Of a DNA stretch of 64,000 nt, positions 43,398 through 54,377 are shown one piece after another. The position numbers and the translations under genes are program-made. Every line of letters starts with the position of its first letter. The first letter of the stretch is position 1. The stretch is taken from assembly GCA_964632305.1 (NCBI GenBank), contig CAZWBR010000020.1, positions 5,356 through 69,355 of the forward strand. Direction: 5' to 3'. The notes below the pieces were generated by a model. The model worked only from the letters and a program-made list of their open reading frames with translations. It did no database searches and had not been told where the DNA came from. The stretch is from CAZWBR01 sp964632305. Lineage in GTDB: Bacteria; Bacteroidota; Bacteroidia; Bacteroidales; Prolixibacteraceae.

Positions 43398-44837
43398 ATG
43401 GAACCAAAAGATTCATCCCGTCGGTCGTTTTTAAAGAATGCGCTGGCCCTCTCGGCTGTCGCTGCTGTACCGACCATCCTGACGAAGAGCGTTTCAGGGA
43501 TTACCCCACCCACCTCAAAAATGGCCAGCGCCAACGATCGCGTTAACCTTGCCTGCTGTGGTATCGGCAACCAGGGCGGCAGCGATGTCTTCTCACTCTA
43601 CAATACCGGTTTGTGTAACATCGTCGCCCTTTGCGATACCGATATGGGCGCTTCCCAGACTAAACGGGTCCTGGATAAATTTCCTGATGTGCCCCGCTTC
43701 CAGGATTTCCGGGTGATGTTCGACAAGATGGCCAACCAGATCGATGCCGTATTGGTTGGAACCCCCGACCACTCGCATTTCCCCATTGCCATGCTGGCCA
43801 TGTCGCTTGGTAAGGCTGTGTTTGTTGAGAAACCAATGGGCCGTACCTTCAACGAGGTCGAACTGATGATGAAGGCCGCCAAAAAATATAAGGTGGTGAC
43901 TCAGATGGGAAACCAGGGCCACTCCGAAGCCAACTATTTCCAGTTCAAAGCCTGGACCGAAGCCGGTATTATTAAAGATGTCACGGCCATCACTGCCCAC
44001 ATGAACTCGGCCCGCCGCTGGCACGGTTGGGACACGAAAATCACCAAATTCCCCGATGCCGAACCCATTCCTTCAACCCTGGATTGGAACACCTGGCTGA
44101 TGGCGGTTAAAGAGCACGATTATAACCACGATTTCATCAACGGACAATGGCGTTGCTGGTACGATTTCGGCATGGGAGCCCTGGGCGATTGGGGAGCTCA
44201 CATCATCGACACCGCCCACCAATTCCTTAACCTGGGCTTACCTTACGAAGTCGACCCGGTTAAACTGGTTGGTCACAACCCCTTCTTCTTCCCGATGTCG
44301 TCTACACTGTCATTCAAATTCCCTAAACGCGGCAATATGCCGGCCTGCAATATCACCTGGTACGACGGTTTGGACAACATCCCGCAGGTGCCCGAAGGTT
44401 ACGGCGTCTCCGAACTCGATCCGAACATCCCGCCCACAAGTGTTGGCGCTATCCAACCGGTCAAATTGAACCCCGGTAAGATTATTTACAGTAAGGACCT
44501 GATCTTTAAAGGCGGAACACACGGGGCTACCCTCTCGATCATCCCGCCCGAAAAAGCAAAAGAGATGGAATCGAAACTGCCTGCAGTGCCGGAGTCTACT
44601 TCGAACCACTATGCCAACTTCCTCAAAGGCGTCCAGGGTGTAGAAACGACCCGTTCACCATTCGAGATTGCCGGTCCGTTAAGCCAGGTCTTCAATCTGG
44701 GAGTGTTAGCCCAGCAGCTTAACACCAAGATTGAGTTCGACCGTGAGAAAAAACAGATCACCAACAATAAAATGGCGAATGAAATGCTGGTTGGAGCCCC
44801 TCCGCGTAAAGGATGGGAACAATACTACAAATTGTAG
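43398..44837 (+). CDS. Tat-exported Gfo/Idh/MocA-family oxidoreductase
   Basis: 479 aa. A twin-arginine signal is visible (SRRSFLKNALALSAVAAVPTI). The N-terminal Rossmann domain has NLACCGIGNQGGSDVF and VLVGTPDHSHFPIAMLAMSLGKAVFVEKPMGRTFNE (the EKP motif, with the catalytic Lys). The C-terminal domain contains WYDFGMGALGDWGAHIIDTAHQFLNLG. It is probably an NAD(P)-dependent sugar or polyol oxidoreductase acting in the periplasm, where the cofactor would be tightly bound. No carbohydrate-utilisation partner is adjacent. Confidence 0.9.
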   Translation: MEPKDSSRRSFLKNALALSAVAAVPTILTKSVSGITPPTSKMASANDRVNLACCGIGNQGGSDVFSLYNTGLCNIVALCDTDMGASQTKRVLDKFPDVPRFQDFRVMFDKMANQIDAVLVGTPDHSHFPIAMLAMSLGKAVFVEKPMGRTFNEVELMMKAAKKYKVVTQMGNQGHSEANYFQFKAWTEAGIIKDVTAITAHMNSARRWHGWDTKITKFPDAEPIPSTLDWNTWLMAVKEHDYNHDFINGQWRCWYDFGMGALGDWGAHIIDTAHQFLNLGLPYEVDPVKLVGHNPFFFPMSSTLSFKFPKRGNMPACNITWYDGLDNIPQVPEGYGVSELDPNIPPTSVGAIQPVKLNPGKIIYSKDLIFKGGTHGATLSIIPPEKAKEMESKLPAVPESTSNHYANFLKGVQGVETTRSPFEIAGPLSQVFNLGVLAQQLNTKIEFDREKKQITNNKMANEMLVGAPPRKGWEQYYKL

Positions 44838-44855
44838 GATCATTCCAAATAGCTT

Positions 44856-44888
44856 AAAGAGGCTGTCCCGCATCGGGCAGCCTCTTTT
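44856..44888. terminator. Terminator after the oxidoreductase gene
   Basis: AAAGAGGCTG (from 44856) pairs with CAGCCTCTTT, with the inner pair CCCG/CGGG, followed by a T run. Confidence 0.75.
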
Positions 44889-44950
44889 TTATTGTTACGT
44901 TGCAGCCCGGTAAACAGATCCGGGAGCGTATCATTTATATAATCCTTTCG

Positions 44951-45580
44951 TTATAGCTGAAAGCACTGGTCGGGCGAGAAGCCCTTCCCGTCTGTAGCAG
45001 CGAAATAGAGATAGACCTCGGTGGGCTCGGCTGCCGCCTCGGGGATTTGCCAGGTCGCGCTTCCCGCGGCCCGTGTGCTTCCGGTCACGATCGGTGCGGA
45101 GGCCACGCCGTTAATCCCCGCGATCAGCATCAGCTGGTCCGATAAACGTGACCGCTGAATCTTCGGATCGTTCTCCCAGGTGATTTCGATCAGCCGCTGA
45201 TCATCGCTGCCGCGACTTACCTGAAGGTGATAGGGCAGGGGCAGCTTCCCTTCCGAGAAGCGGAGTTTCGTGGCATCGGCCAGCGTCCCGTCGGCCCCGA
45301 AAGCGGGCATGTTGGACTTAAGAAAGAGATGGTACCCGCTGTATTTAAGGCCCTCGGCGGCAGGGTTCCAGATTTGGGGGATCAGCGTCTTTTTGAAGGC
45401 GATACAGTATTGACTGATCAGTTGAAACCGCTTTTGATTCAGAAGCTGTTTTTCAGTCCAGGAGTTTTTCTGTCGTTGAGGCCGGGTCCTGACATAAGTC
45501 TCCCCGTTCATTTGTACAAAAACTAGTCCTCCCACGTTTCCCGTGATACTGGTGTGAAGGCCTCCGGTAATTCTTCCCAT
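44951..45580 (-). CDS. DUF6266 family protein
   Basis: 209 aa. The N-terminus MGRITGGLHTSITGNVGGLVF and VQMNGETYVRTRPQRQKNSWTEKQLLNQKRFQ are characteristic of this family, which is nearly confined to Bacteroidota and usually present in several copies per genome. No signal peptide. Residues 140-205 form a likely beta-sandwich. Function unknown; genes of this family often sit alone, as here. Confidence 0.8.
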   Translation of the reverse strand: MGRITGGLHTSITGNVGGLVFVQMNGETYVRTRPQRQKNSWTEKQLLNQKRFQLISQYCIAFKKTLIPQIWNPAAEGLKYSGYHLFLKSNMPAFGADGTLADATKLRFSEGKLPLPYHLQVSRGSDDQRLIEITWENDPKIQRSRLSDQLMLIAGINGVASAPIVTGSTRAAGSATWQIPEAAAEPTEVYLYFAATDGKGFSPDQCFQL

Positions 45581-45649
45581 GGTTAAGTTAAGATTATATT
45601 GTTAGTAACTACGTAGCTAATATATACTTTATTCGTATAATATACAAAT

Positions 45650-45686
45650 AAAGTACGAACAAACTACGAACAAAGTACGAACAAAC
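45650..45686. repeat. 11-bp tandem repeat, three units
   Basis: AAAGTACGAAC, AAACTACGAAC, AAAGTACGAAC and a partial AAAC, 70 bp upstream of the DUF6266 start. The surrounding 45581-45969 gap holds no gene; it also contains an orphan CRISPR half-repeat. Confidence 0.6.
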
Positions 45687-45851
45687 CATTGTTTTGGTAT
45701 AGCGAGGTCCTTATGAAAAGAAGGAACAATTATAGCTTTCTAATTTGTCATCGGATTTTTTTAAAAACCTGAAAAAATGGTTGGTAATTCTGATTAATAG
45801 TGGAATGACCTTCTTAAAAGTATTTACCTGGAAGAGCTTTTCTTGGTTGAG

Positions 45852-45878
45852 AATTGGGTCTTTGAACTATTGAAAAAC
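45852..45878 (+). repeat. Orphan degenerate CRISPR half-repeat
   Basis: 27 bases that match positions 18-44 of the array's 47-bp repeat with two substitutions (TTGGG for TTGGA; GAAAAAC for GAATAAC). The 5' half that would pair with tracrRNA is missing. It lies about 670 bp left of the array, on the other side of the toxin-antitoxin genes. Confidence 0.7.
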
Positions 45879-45969
45879 GGTGGGGAAAAATTTAGAATCC
45901 AACAAAAAAATCTCAAGGAATACAGTAAACAAAAAAAGTAGTAACTTTGAATTGTTATAATTCAATTCA

Positions 45970-46158
45970 ATGGAAACAATTATTATTAAGGTAAATACAA
46001 AATCGAGTAAGGCAAAACAACTTTTCAGCCTTATTCGGGATATGGTCAATGATGGTGATGTTAAGGTTGAAAAATCAAGCATTTTCAATGAGGTAAAAAA
46101 GGGAGTTAAGGAAATAAAAGATGGGAAAGTAAAACCAATAGAAGAGCTTTTTAAATGA
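45970..46158 (+). CDS. Putative antitoxin
   Basis: 62 aa, charged: an N-terminal strand (METIIIKVNTKSSKAKQL) that could open a ribbon-helix-helix or similar DNA-binding fold and a C-terminal segment rich in Lys, Glu and Ile (KKGVKEIKDGKVKPIEELFK) of the kind that wraps a toxin. It overlaps the next gene by 4 bp (ATGA), the classic toxin-antitoxin arrangement. A TAACTTTG element at 45942-45949 is a likely -7 box. Confidence 0.65.
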   Translation: METIIIKVNTKSSKAKQLFSLIRDMVNDGDVKVEKSSIFNEVKKGVKEIKDGKVKPIEELFK

Positions 46159-46490
46159 GTGTATCTGTTTTCTATACTCAAGTATTTGAATCGAAGTATA
46201 AACGGTTTAAAAAGAAATTTCAATCAATTGAGACCGATCTGAAAATGTTTATAGATCGGTTGCCACAAACTACAGGAACGGACCTGGGCAACGGCATTTA
46301 TAAATACAGATTATCGGTAAAATCAAAAAATAAAGGGAAAAGTGGCGGATTTAGGATAATTAGCTTTGAAATCCTTTTATCTGAAAATCATAAAAAAATA
46401 AACCTGATCACCATTTACGATAAAAGCGAACAGGCCACTATCACCAAAAAGGAAATTTCGGAAATATTGAAACTTGAGGGCTTAATATAA
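46155..46490 (+). CDS. RelE/ParE-like toxin
   Basis: 111 aa. The pattern FESKYKRFKKKFQSIETDLKMF, then GIYKYRLSVKSKNKGKSGGFRII and INLITIYDKSEQATITKKEISEILK fits small RelE-superfamily toxins (a helical N-terminus, then beta-strands with the R-x-x-x-x-x-GGxRI motif). Likely ribosome-dependent mRNA interference or gyrase inhibition, not distinguishable here. It ends 58 bp before the first CRISPR repeat and is transcribed toward the array. Confidence 0.72.
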   Translation: MSVSVFYTQVFESKYKRFKKKFQSIETDLKMFIDRLPQTTGTDLGNGIYKYRLSVKSKNKGKSGGFRIISFEILLSENHKKINLITIYDKSEQATITKKEISEILKLEGLI

Positions 46491-46548
46491 ATTCTTTAAT
46501 TTCCGGCTTATTCTTTTACCAACATTACTCTACTCCTGCCTACTGTTT

Positions 46549-49500
46549 ATTGTGATTCGCTTAAAAATCGGATCTTTGAACTATTGAATAACAGCTGTTC
46601 CGTTTACTGTAATTTTAATCTCTTTGTTGTGATTCGCTTAAAAATTGGATCTTTGAACTATTGAATAACAGCCATCCCGGATTTGATGCCAAAACCAATA
46701 ATGTTGTGATTCGCTTAAAAATTGGATCTTTGAACTATTGAATAACAGCAGGTATTCGTAAATGGTAAATAGTCTAATAGTTGTGATTCGCTTAAAAATT
46801 GGATCTTTGAACTATTGAATAACAGCGATGTGACTGAATCGAGCCATTTTGATGCAGTTGTGATTCGCTTAAAAATTGGATCTTTGAACTATTGAATAAC
46901 AGCAAACGTTCTTGGTTTATTAAATGATTACAAGTTGTGATTCGCTTAAAAATTGGATCTTTGAACTATTGAATAACAGCGATATTTCACACCGCAATAA
47001 TTGCAGCTGCGTTGTGATTCGCTTAAAAATTGGATCTTTGAACTATTGAATAACAGCATCCTTTTTGCGCCCATGGTAAGGCGCTTGGTTGTGATTCGCT
47101 TAAAAATTGGATCTTTGAACTATTGAATAACAGCCCTCGGTCGAGATACGATCTTAAACGCTTTGTTGTGATTCGCTTAAAAATTGGATCTTTGAACTAT
47201 TGAATAACAGCGTTGTTCGCCAAGATTTGCGAATTCAGGCCGTTGTGATTCGCTTAAAAATTGGATCTTTGAACTATTGAATAACAGCAATGTTTTTTTA
47301 AAACTTTGTAAATTACTGGTTGTGATTCGCTTAAAAATTGGTTCTTTGAACTATTGAATAACAGCGTCAAACGATTCTTCTTTGTCCTACTTCATGTTGT
47401 GATTCGCTTAAAAATTGGATCTTTGAACTATTGAATAACAGCTATGCAATTTTTGCAAATACAGGGCAAGGTGTTGTGATTCGCTTAAAAATTGGATCTT
47501 TGAACTATTGAATAACAACTTTGATAAGTTCGACCGCTACCAATTAGCTGTTGTGATTCGCTTAAAAATTGGATCTTTGAACTATTGAATAACAACCTTA
47601 TTTGGGTGACCTGACGGCCAAAAAGGGTTGTGATTCGCTTAAAAATTGGATCTTTGAACTATTGAATAACAACATTGAGTCATTGGGTTATTACGACAGC
47701 GCAGTTGTGATTCGCTTAAAAATTGGATCTTTGAACTATTGAATAACAGCAGTTTTCATATCATTTAACGTTTTAATCCTGTTGTGATTCGCTTAAAAAT
47801 TGGATCTTTGAACTATTGAATAACAGCCAATAACCTCCGAAAAGCATAAGGCCTATTGTTGTGATTCGCTTAAAAATTGGATCTTTGAACTATTGAATAA
47901 CAGCTCCTGCTTAAAACAGTAGCTAACCCTTACAGTTGTGATTCGCTTAAAAATTGGATCTTTGAACTATTGAATAACAGCGTCAAACGATTCTTCTTTG
48001 TCCTACTTCATGTTGTGATTCGCTTAAAAATTGGATCTTTGAACTATTGAATAACAGCTCCTGCTTAAAACAGTAGCTAACCCTTACAGTTGTGATTCGC
48101 TTAAAAATTGGATCTTTGAACTATTGAATAACAGCTCTCTAGCGTTAGTTAGAATTTCATGTTTTGTTGTGATTCGCTTAAAAATTGGATCTTTGAACTA
48201 TTGAATAACAGCAGCCAAACAACGAATTGTTTGCCACTCCCGGTTGTGATTCGCTTAAAAATTGGATCTTTGAACTATTGAATAACAGCCCTGATATTGA
48301 AATAGTAGGACATAACGATGTTGTGATTCGCTTAAAAATTGGATCTTTGAACTATTGAATAACAGCAAACTTTTTTTCTTGTCCGCGCAGCTAATAGTTG
48401 TGATTCGCTTAAAAATTGGATCTTTGAACTATTGAATAACAGCGGTTCTTCGGTTCAGGCGCACGCTCCAGCTGTTGTGATTCGCTTAAAAATTGGATCT
48501 TTGAACTATTGAATAACAACTGGCCGTCCTGGGACTAAAAAGATGGGGTTGTTGTGATTCGCTTAAAAATTGGATCTTTGAACTATTGAATAACAACCAA
48601 GCTGGTAAAAGGTCGCAGCCTGTTTGAGTTGTGATTCGCTTAAAAATTGGATCTTTGAACTATTGAATAACAACTGGCCGTCCTGGGACTAAAAAGATGG
48701 GGTTGTTGTGATTCGCTTAAAAATTGGATCTTTGAACTATTGAATAACAACGTCTTAGCTTCCGCATCAGTACAGCTCACAGTTGTGATTCGCTTAAAAA
48801 TTGGATCTTTGAACTATTGAATAACAACTGCTGTATAGATTTTTGCTGCCATAATCAAGTTGTGATTCGCTTAAAAATTGGATCTTTGAACTATTGAATA
48901 ACAACCGACTGTTTTAATTCAGTCAGATCGTTAATGTTGTGATTCGCTTAAAAATTGGATCTTTGAACTATTGAATAACAACAGCAGTCCGTGGAAGAAC
49001 CGACACAATACCGTTGTGATTCGCTTAAAAATTGGATCTTTGAACTATTGAATAACAACAGCAATCGAATAAACCGTAACAATCATGTTGTTGTGATTCG
49101 CTTAAAAATTGGATCTTTGAACTATTGAATAACAACGACGAATCGCCTGAATATCGTTATAAATCTGTTGTGATTCGCTTAAAAATTGGATCTTTGAACT
49201 ATTGAATAACAACGAACAATGACCTATTGTTAACACCAGTACTGTTGTGATTCGCTTAAAAATTGGATCTTTGAACTATTGAATAACAACGCACAGGATT
49301 GGTACCATTTCATCACTCGGGTTGTGATTCGCTTAAAAATTGGATCTTTGAACTATTGAATAACAACGATGTTGGAAGATGATACCTTTTGCCTGGTGTT
49401 GTGATTCGCTTAAAAATTGGATCTTTGAACTATTGAATAACAACGAATAAACGACACCGCCCAAGACGGGCAGGGTTGTGATTCGCTTAAAAATTGGATC

Positions 49501-52500
49501 TTTGAACTATTGAATAACAACTATGCGCCAAGCATGTCCATAACATTGGGTGTTGTGATTCGCTTAAAAATTGGATCTTTGAACTATTGAATAACAACTC
49601 CAATGTTTATTTTCAAATGAGTAAACATGTTGTGATTCGCTTAAAAATTGGATCTTTGAACTATTGAATAACAACACCGCCATGATAAACCACCAATGGC
49701 CTACCGTTGTGATTCGCTTAAAAATTGGATCTTTGAACTATTGAATAACAACAAGAGCAGTTTGTAGTCAGCACCATCCAAAGTTGTGATTCGCTTAAAA
49801 ATTGGATCTTTGAACTATTGAATAACAACGCTATAATAGCAGAGAGTCTCTAACTCTTAGTTGTGATTCGCTTAAAAATTGGATCTTTGAACTATTGAAT
49901 AACAACTGTTGAATTGTGTTGAACACATGTTGAATTGTTGTGATTCGCTTAAAAATTGGATCTTTGAACTATTGAATAACAACTCAAGCTACTTCCGAAG
50001 TGATTGGTCACAAGTTGTGATTCGCTTAAAAATTGGATCTTTGAACTATTGAATAACAACCCGGGATACTTATAAGCCATAGCTGAATCAGTTGTGATTC
50101 GCTTAAAAATTGGATCTTTGAACTATTGAATAACAACGAGTTCACTATCTTCAAATTACCGTGCAGGGTTGTGATTCGCTTAAAAATTGGATCTTTGAAC
50201 TATTGAATAACAACGTCACATCAAAAGCCTCTTTAAAGAAATCAGTTGTGATTCGCTTAAAAATTGGATCTTTGAACTATTGAATAACAACCACCGCAGC
50301 CTTGACGCCCTGCCTTATCTTGTTGTGATTCGCTTAAAAATTGGATCTTTGAACTATTGAATAACAACAACATGGTTAATTGTCCGTTTTGCTCAATTGT
50401 TGTGATTCGCTTAAAAATTGGATCTTTGAACTATTGAATAACAACCAGTTGTTTTATGCCTAACTTCACCAATTAGTTGTGATTCGCTTAAAAATTGGAT
50501 CTTTGAACTATTGAATAACAACCCTGATGTATTGCCTGTTACGCTTCCAGTAGTTGTGATTCGCTTAAAAATTGGATCTTTGAACTATTGAATAACAACC
50601 CACTACTCAATCCGTTGCCGAAGGGTTAGGTTGTGATTCGCTTAAAAATTGGATCTTTGAACTATTGAATAACAACCGGTTCTTATCCTGTCCTACTGTA
50701 CCAGTAGTTGTGATTCGCTTAAAAATTGGATCTTTGAACTATTGAATAACAACAATGTCGAATACCTGAACTAAACAACGCTTGTTGTGATTCGCTTAAA
50801 AATTGGATCTTTGAACTATTGAATAACAACTTTGGAAGGCTGAACTACAGGAGAATCAAAGTTGTGATTCGCTTAAAAATTGGATCTTTGAACTATTGAA
50901 TAACAACTGTTTTTTTGGACTGCGAGCCGTAAGGTAATGTTGTGATTCGCTTAAAAATTGGATCTTTGAACTATTGAATAACAACTTGTGGGACCGCTTT
51001 GCGATCCATATGTCCGTTGTGATTCGCTTAAAAATTGGATCTTTGAACTATTGAATAACAACAAAACCTTTTTTAACAAGGCTATTTTCAAAGTTGTGAT
51101 TCGCTTAAAAATTGGATCTTTGAACTATTGAATAACAACAAACTATTGTAATCGGTCGTATGCTGAACAGTTGTGATTCGCTTAAAAATTGGATCTTTGA
51201 ACTATTGAATAACAACCGCAAGTAGGGGGCAACATCGTAATCAACGGTTGTGATTCGCTTAAAAATTGGATCTTTGAACTATTGAATAACAACATATTTT
51301 AAAATCTTTTGTCCGAACTCATTGTTGTGATTCGCTTAAAAATTGGATCTTTGAACTATTGAATAACAACTCCTGCACACATCCAGGCTAACGAATCCCT
51401 GTTGTGATTCGCTTAAAAATTGGATCTTTGAACTATTGAATAACAACCACATCGTTTTTTCATAGCATATTCTATAGGTTGTGATTCGCTTAAAAATTGG
51501 ATCTTTGAACTATTGAATAACAACTGTTGTTTTCATTATATACTTTGTAACATAGTTGTGATTCGCTTAAAAATTGGATCTTTGAACTATTGAATAACAA
51601 CTCCGTAATGGACTTCCATAGTTAAAACAGGGTTGTGATTCGCTTAAAAATTGGATCTTTGAACTATTGAATAACAACCCCAATGCCAGGGCCATATACC
51701 TGGTTGGTGTTGTGATTCGCTTAAAAATTGGATCTTTGAACTATTGAATAACAACAGCGATGAACTGTTTGTTCCCTGAAAACTTGTTGTGATTCGCTTA
51801 AAAATTGGATCTTTGAACTATTGAATAACAACGTTTTTACCATGATTAACAAGATCGTTTATGTTGTGATTCGCTTAAAAATTGGATCTTTGAACTATTG
51901 AATAACAACTGTATCACATCAACGGCGGAGTTGAGCAGTGTTGTGATTCGCTTAAAAATTGGATCTTTGAACTATTGAATAACAACCTTTCCCAGATCAG
52001 TGTCACGAACTTCGAAGTTGTGATTCGCTTAAAAATTGGATCTTTGAACTATTGAATAACAACAGCGCGACCAGAAAACATCAACAGCCGTGTCGTTGTG
52101 ATTCGCTTAAAAATTGGATCTTTGAACTATTGAATAACAACTTATGGGCAAGGCTGCCGAGCTGCTCGACCGTTGTGATTCGCTTAAAAATTGGATCTTT
52201 GAACTATTGAATAACAACTTACATATGATTTTCCATTTGATGTGAACTGTTGTGATTCGCTTAAAAATTGGATCTTTGAACTATTGAATAACAACTTAAG
52301 AACTCTATAAGCCTTTGCTTGACAGGTTGTGATTCGCTTAAAAATTGGATCTTTGAACTATTGAATAACAACTGTTTGTTTGTCGTTGTCAGGGACTTCC
52401 CAGTTGTGATTCGCTTAAAAATTGGATCTTTGAACTATTGAATAACAACCGATGAAAATTCGACCGATGAACCCACAGGGTTGTGATTCGCTTAAAAATT

Positions 52501-52988
52501 GGATCTTTGAACTATTGAATAACAACCGCGGACGGCCTGACCTACAAATTACGCTTGTTGTGATTCGCTTAAAAATTGGATCTTTGAACTATTGAATAAC
52601 AACATAGACAGCCGTATCTTTTGGAGCGCGTGTGTTGTGATTCGCTTAAAAATTGGATCTTTGAACTATTGAATAACAACACACTTTTAAACTACCTACT
52701 TCTTCTAATAGTTGTGATTCGCTTAAAAATTGGATCTTTGAACTATTGAATAACAACAACCTGATAAAAGTCATACCCCCAGCCTTGGTTGTGATTCGCT
52801 TAAAAATTGGATCTTTGAACTATTGAATAACAACAATCTTCTCAGTATTAGAAGAATTGAAAAAGTTGTGATTCGCTTAAAAATTGGATCTTTGAACTAT
52901 TGAATAACAACTACTCAATCGTTTTTCTAACAATGGTTGCTGTTGTGATTCGCTTAAAAATTGGATCTTTGAACTATTGAATAACAAC
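46549..52988 (+). CRISPR. Type II-C CRISPR array, 84 repeats and 83 spacers
   Basis: Repeats of 47 bp alternate with spacers of 30 bp (period 77; the total indicates about two spacers one base longer). The repeat starts GTTGTGATTCGC, contains TTGGATCTTTGAAC at 21-34 and ends TTGAATAACAAC or TTGAATAACAGC. Strand is given as the crRNA strand, since the 5' half pairs with the tracrRNA. The first repeat (46549) is degenerate (A for G1, one C for T), and most left-hand repeats end in AGC while all from the 26th onward end in AAC. Together this suggests old spacers on the left and new ones added at the right, next to cas2/cas1. Repeat 11 (47319) has one internal change (GGTTCT). Three spacer sequences occur twice. 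Confidence 0.98.
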
Positions 52989-53063
52989 ATACCCTTGGTT
53001 AATCGGTTGGATGTTTGTTGTTTAAGTCGGAAAATGGAATCAAAAAACGGGCTGTTATTCGAT

Positions 53064-53092
53064 AAAAAACCGGAGCTTGCTCCGGTTTTTTT
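53064..53092. terminator. Bidirectional terminator between array and cas2
   Basis: AAAAAACCGGAG (53064-53075), loop CTTG, CTCCGGTTTTTT. It can end both the leftward cas operon and rightward transcription from the array. Confidence 0.8.
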
Positions 53093-53115
53093 GTTTCCTG
53101 AAGGATGGAAAGGCA

Positions 53116-53448
53116 TTAAAAAAGTTGCAGTTGCTGGACCTGAGGTTGTTTCTCGGCAGGTTTTTTCCCGTAAAAAAGTTCCATATCCCCGAATTGCTTA
53201 TCCGTAATAGCCAATATTCCGATTTGACCAAGAGGCGGAAGATCAAGTTTTACCCGCTTGATATGTACATCTGCATTTTCACGGCTGGGACAGTGACGAA
53301 GGTAGATGCTGAACTGGAACATAGAAAACCCATCCTTGATCAGTTTCTTCCGAAAATCAGCATATATTTTCCGATCCTTTTTGGTTTCGGTCGGAAGGTC
53401 AAAGAATACCATTACCCACATAATCCGATATTCGCTTAATCGTTCCAT
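53116..53448 (-). CDS. cas2: CRISPR-associated endoribonuclease-like Cas2
   Basis: 110 aa. YRIMWVMVFFDLPTETKKDRKIYADFRKKLIKDGF is the typical Cas2 start with the conserved Asp after FF; then FSIYLRHCPSRENADVHIKRVK and GQIGILAITDKQFG. It forms the Cas1-Cas2 complex that inserts new spacers. The gene begins 3 bp after cas1 ends; it is the last gene of the operon and lies next to the probable leader end of the array. Confidence 0.95.
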   Translation of the reverse strand: MERLSEYRIMWVMVFFDLPTETKKDRKIYADFRKKLIKDGFSMFQFSIYLRHCPSRENADVHIKRVKLDLPPLGQIGILAITDKQFGDMELFYGKKPAEKQPQVQQLQLF

Positions 53449-53451
53449 TTC

Positions 53452-54366
53452 TTAATTTAACTCCGGGTATTCAATTTTTCGTTGTTCTCCCAAAAAACAT
53501 TTTGCCAGTGAAGCGGTAGTTTGTTGAGTGGCCAGCATCAGTGGGCTTCGCCGGTTGTTGATGTTCACGTCCAATACCGGTATTTGCAATAGTTTGGATT
53601 TATGTTCTTTGGTCAGTTCTTCCGGGATCTCATCCTTAGCGAACATGTTCAAAACCAACTGATCGACGAACGGGCGGTAGGGCTCCATAATATCGTCGGC
53701 CAGACAGTAGGCGTTGTAACGGTTTCGGTGATGGATCCCGAAGGTGGGCAGTAACCCGGAAGCCACGAGCGAACGGGCCACGGTGGCCCTGAGAATGGCA
53801 TAACCGTAATTGAGCAGGTTATTGGGGGCAGCCCCGTCGGGATCGCGTCTGAAGGCAAGCTCAGAATCAAAAATCTCGCTCCAGTAATAGGCAGCAGCGC
53901 GTCCCTCGTGGTTTTCGGTATCCCCGCTTTTCACCTGGTCGGCCCAATACTTCATATTATCTGTTTTTCGTCCTCGCTGTTGGAGCAGGCGGGCCTGGTT
54001 CAATATTTTTTGCCGTACCGTTTGTTGCCAAAGCTGTTTGCGCAAAGGTTCCGAGGCCCCGATCTGGCTGGTAAACCTTTCCTGTTGAGTGGTATTCCCC
54101 TCCAGTGGCAATAGTAGACCTGAGGGCATGTGTCGGTTGTCGCAGGTGATAATGGCCACATTGTTTTCCAACAGCGCCCCAATCAGGAAATGGGTTAGCG
54201 TAATTTGGGGATGATCGATGACCAGTACCCCGATATCCTCGATCGGGATGGTGACGGTCCGATCTTTTTCCGGGAGCATGGAGGATTCCGGAAGACTGAC
54301 GACCAGTTGTTCGTCCTTATATTTCAGGTAAGCCGGGTTGCCAAAATAGAGGGTGCGTTTGATCAT
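53452..54366 (-). CDS. cas1: CRISPR-associated integrase Cas1 (type II)
   Basis: 304 aa. The metal-binding residues are visible: Glu154 in NHEGRAAAYYW, His212 or 213 in FGIHHRNRYN and Glu228 in LADDIMEPYRPFVD. The N-terminal beta-domain (MIKRTLYFGNPAYLKYKDEQ) and the short length match type II Cas1. It catalyses spacer integration with Cas2. It starts 11 bp after the end of the transposase-like gene, which separates it from cas9. Confidence 0.96.
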   Translation of the reverse strand: MIKRTLYFGNPAYLKYKDEQLVVSLPESSMLPEKDRTVTIPIEDIGVLVIDHPQITLTHFLIGALLENNVAIITCDNRHMPSGLLLPLEGNTTQQERFTSQIGASEPLRKQLWQQTVRQKILNQARLLQQRGRKTDNMKYWADQVKSGDTENHEGRAAAYYWSEIFDSELAFRRDPDGAAPNNLLNYGYAILRATVARSLVASGLLPTFGIHHRNRYNAYCLADDIMEPYRPFVDQLVLNMFAKDEIPEELTKEHKSKLLQIPVLDVNINNRRSPLMLATQQTTASLAKCFLGEQRKIEYPELN

Positions 54367-54377
54367 AGAATATTTGT

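Noticed and set aside
45852..45930. Functional guide RNA made from the orphan half-repeat
   Set aside because: The half that pairs with tracrRNA is missing both in the half-repeat and after the next 30 bases, so Cas9 could not use it.
52989..53063. Promoter-bearing leader that transcribes the array leftward
   Set aside because: The tracrRNA complements repeats read on the plus strand, so leftward transcripts would not give usable guides; the segment may still be the acquisition leader.
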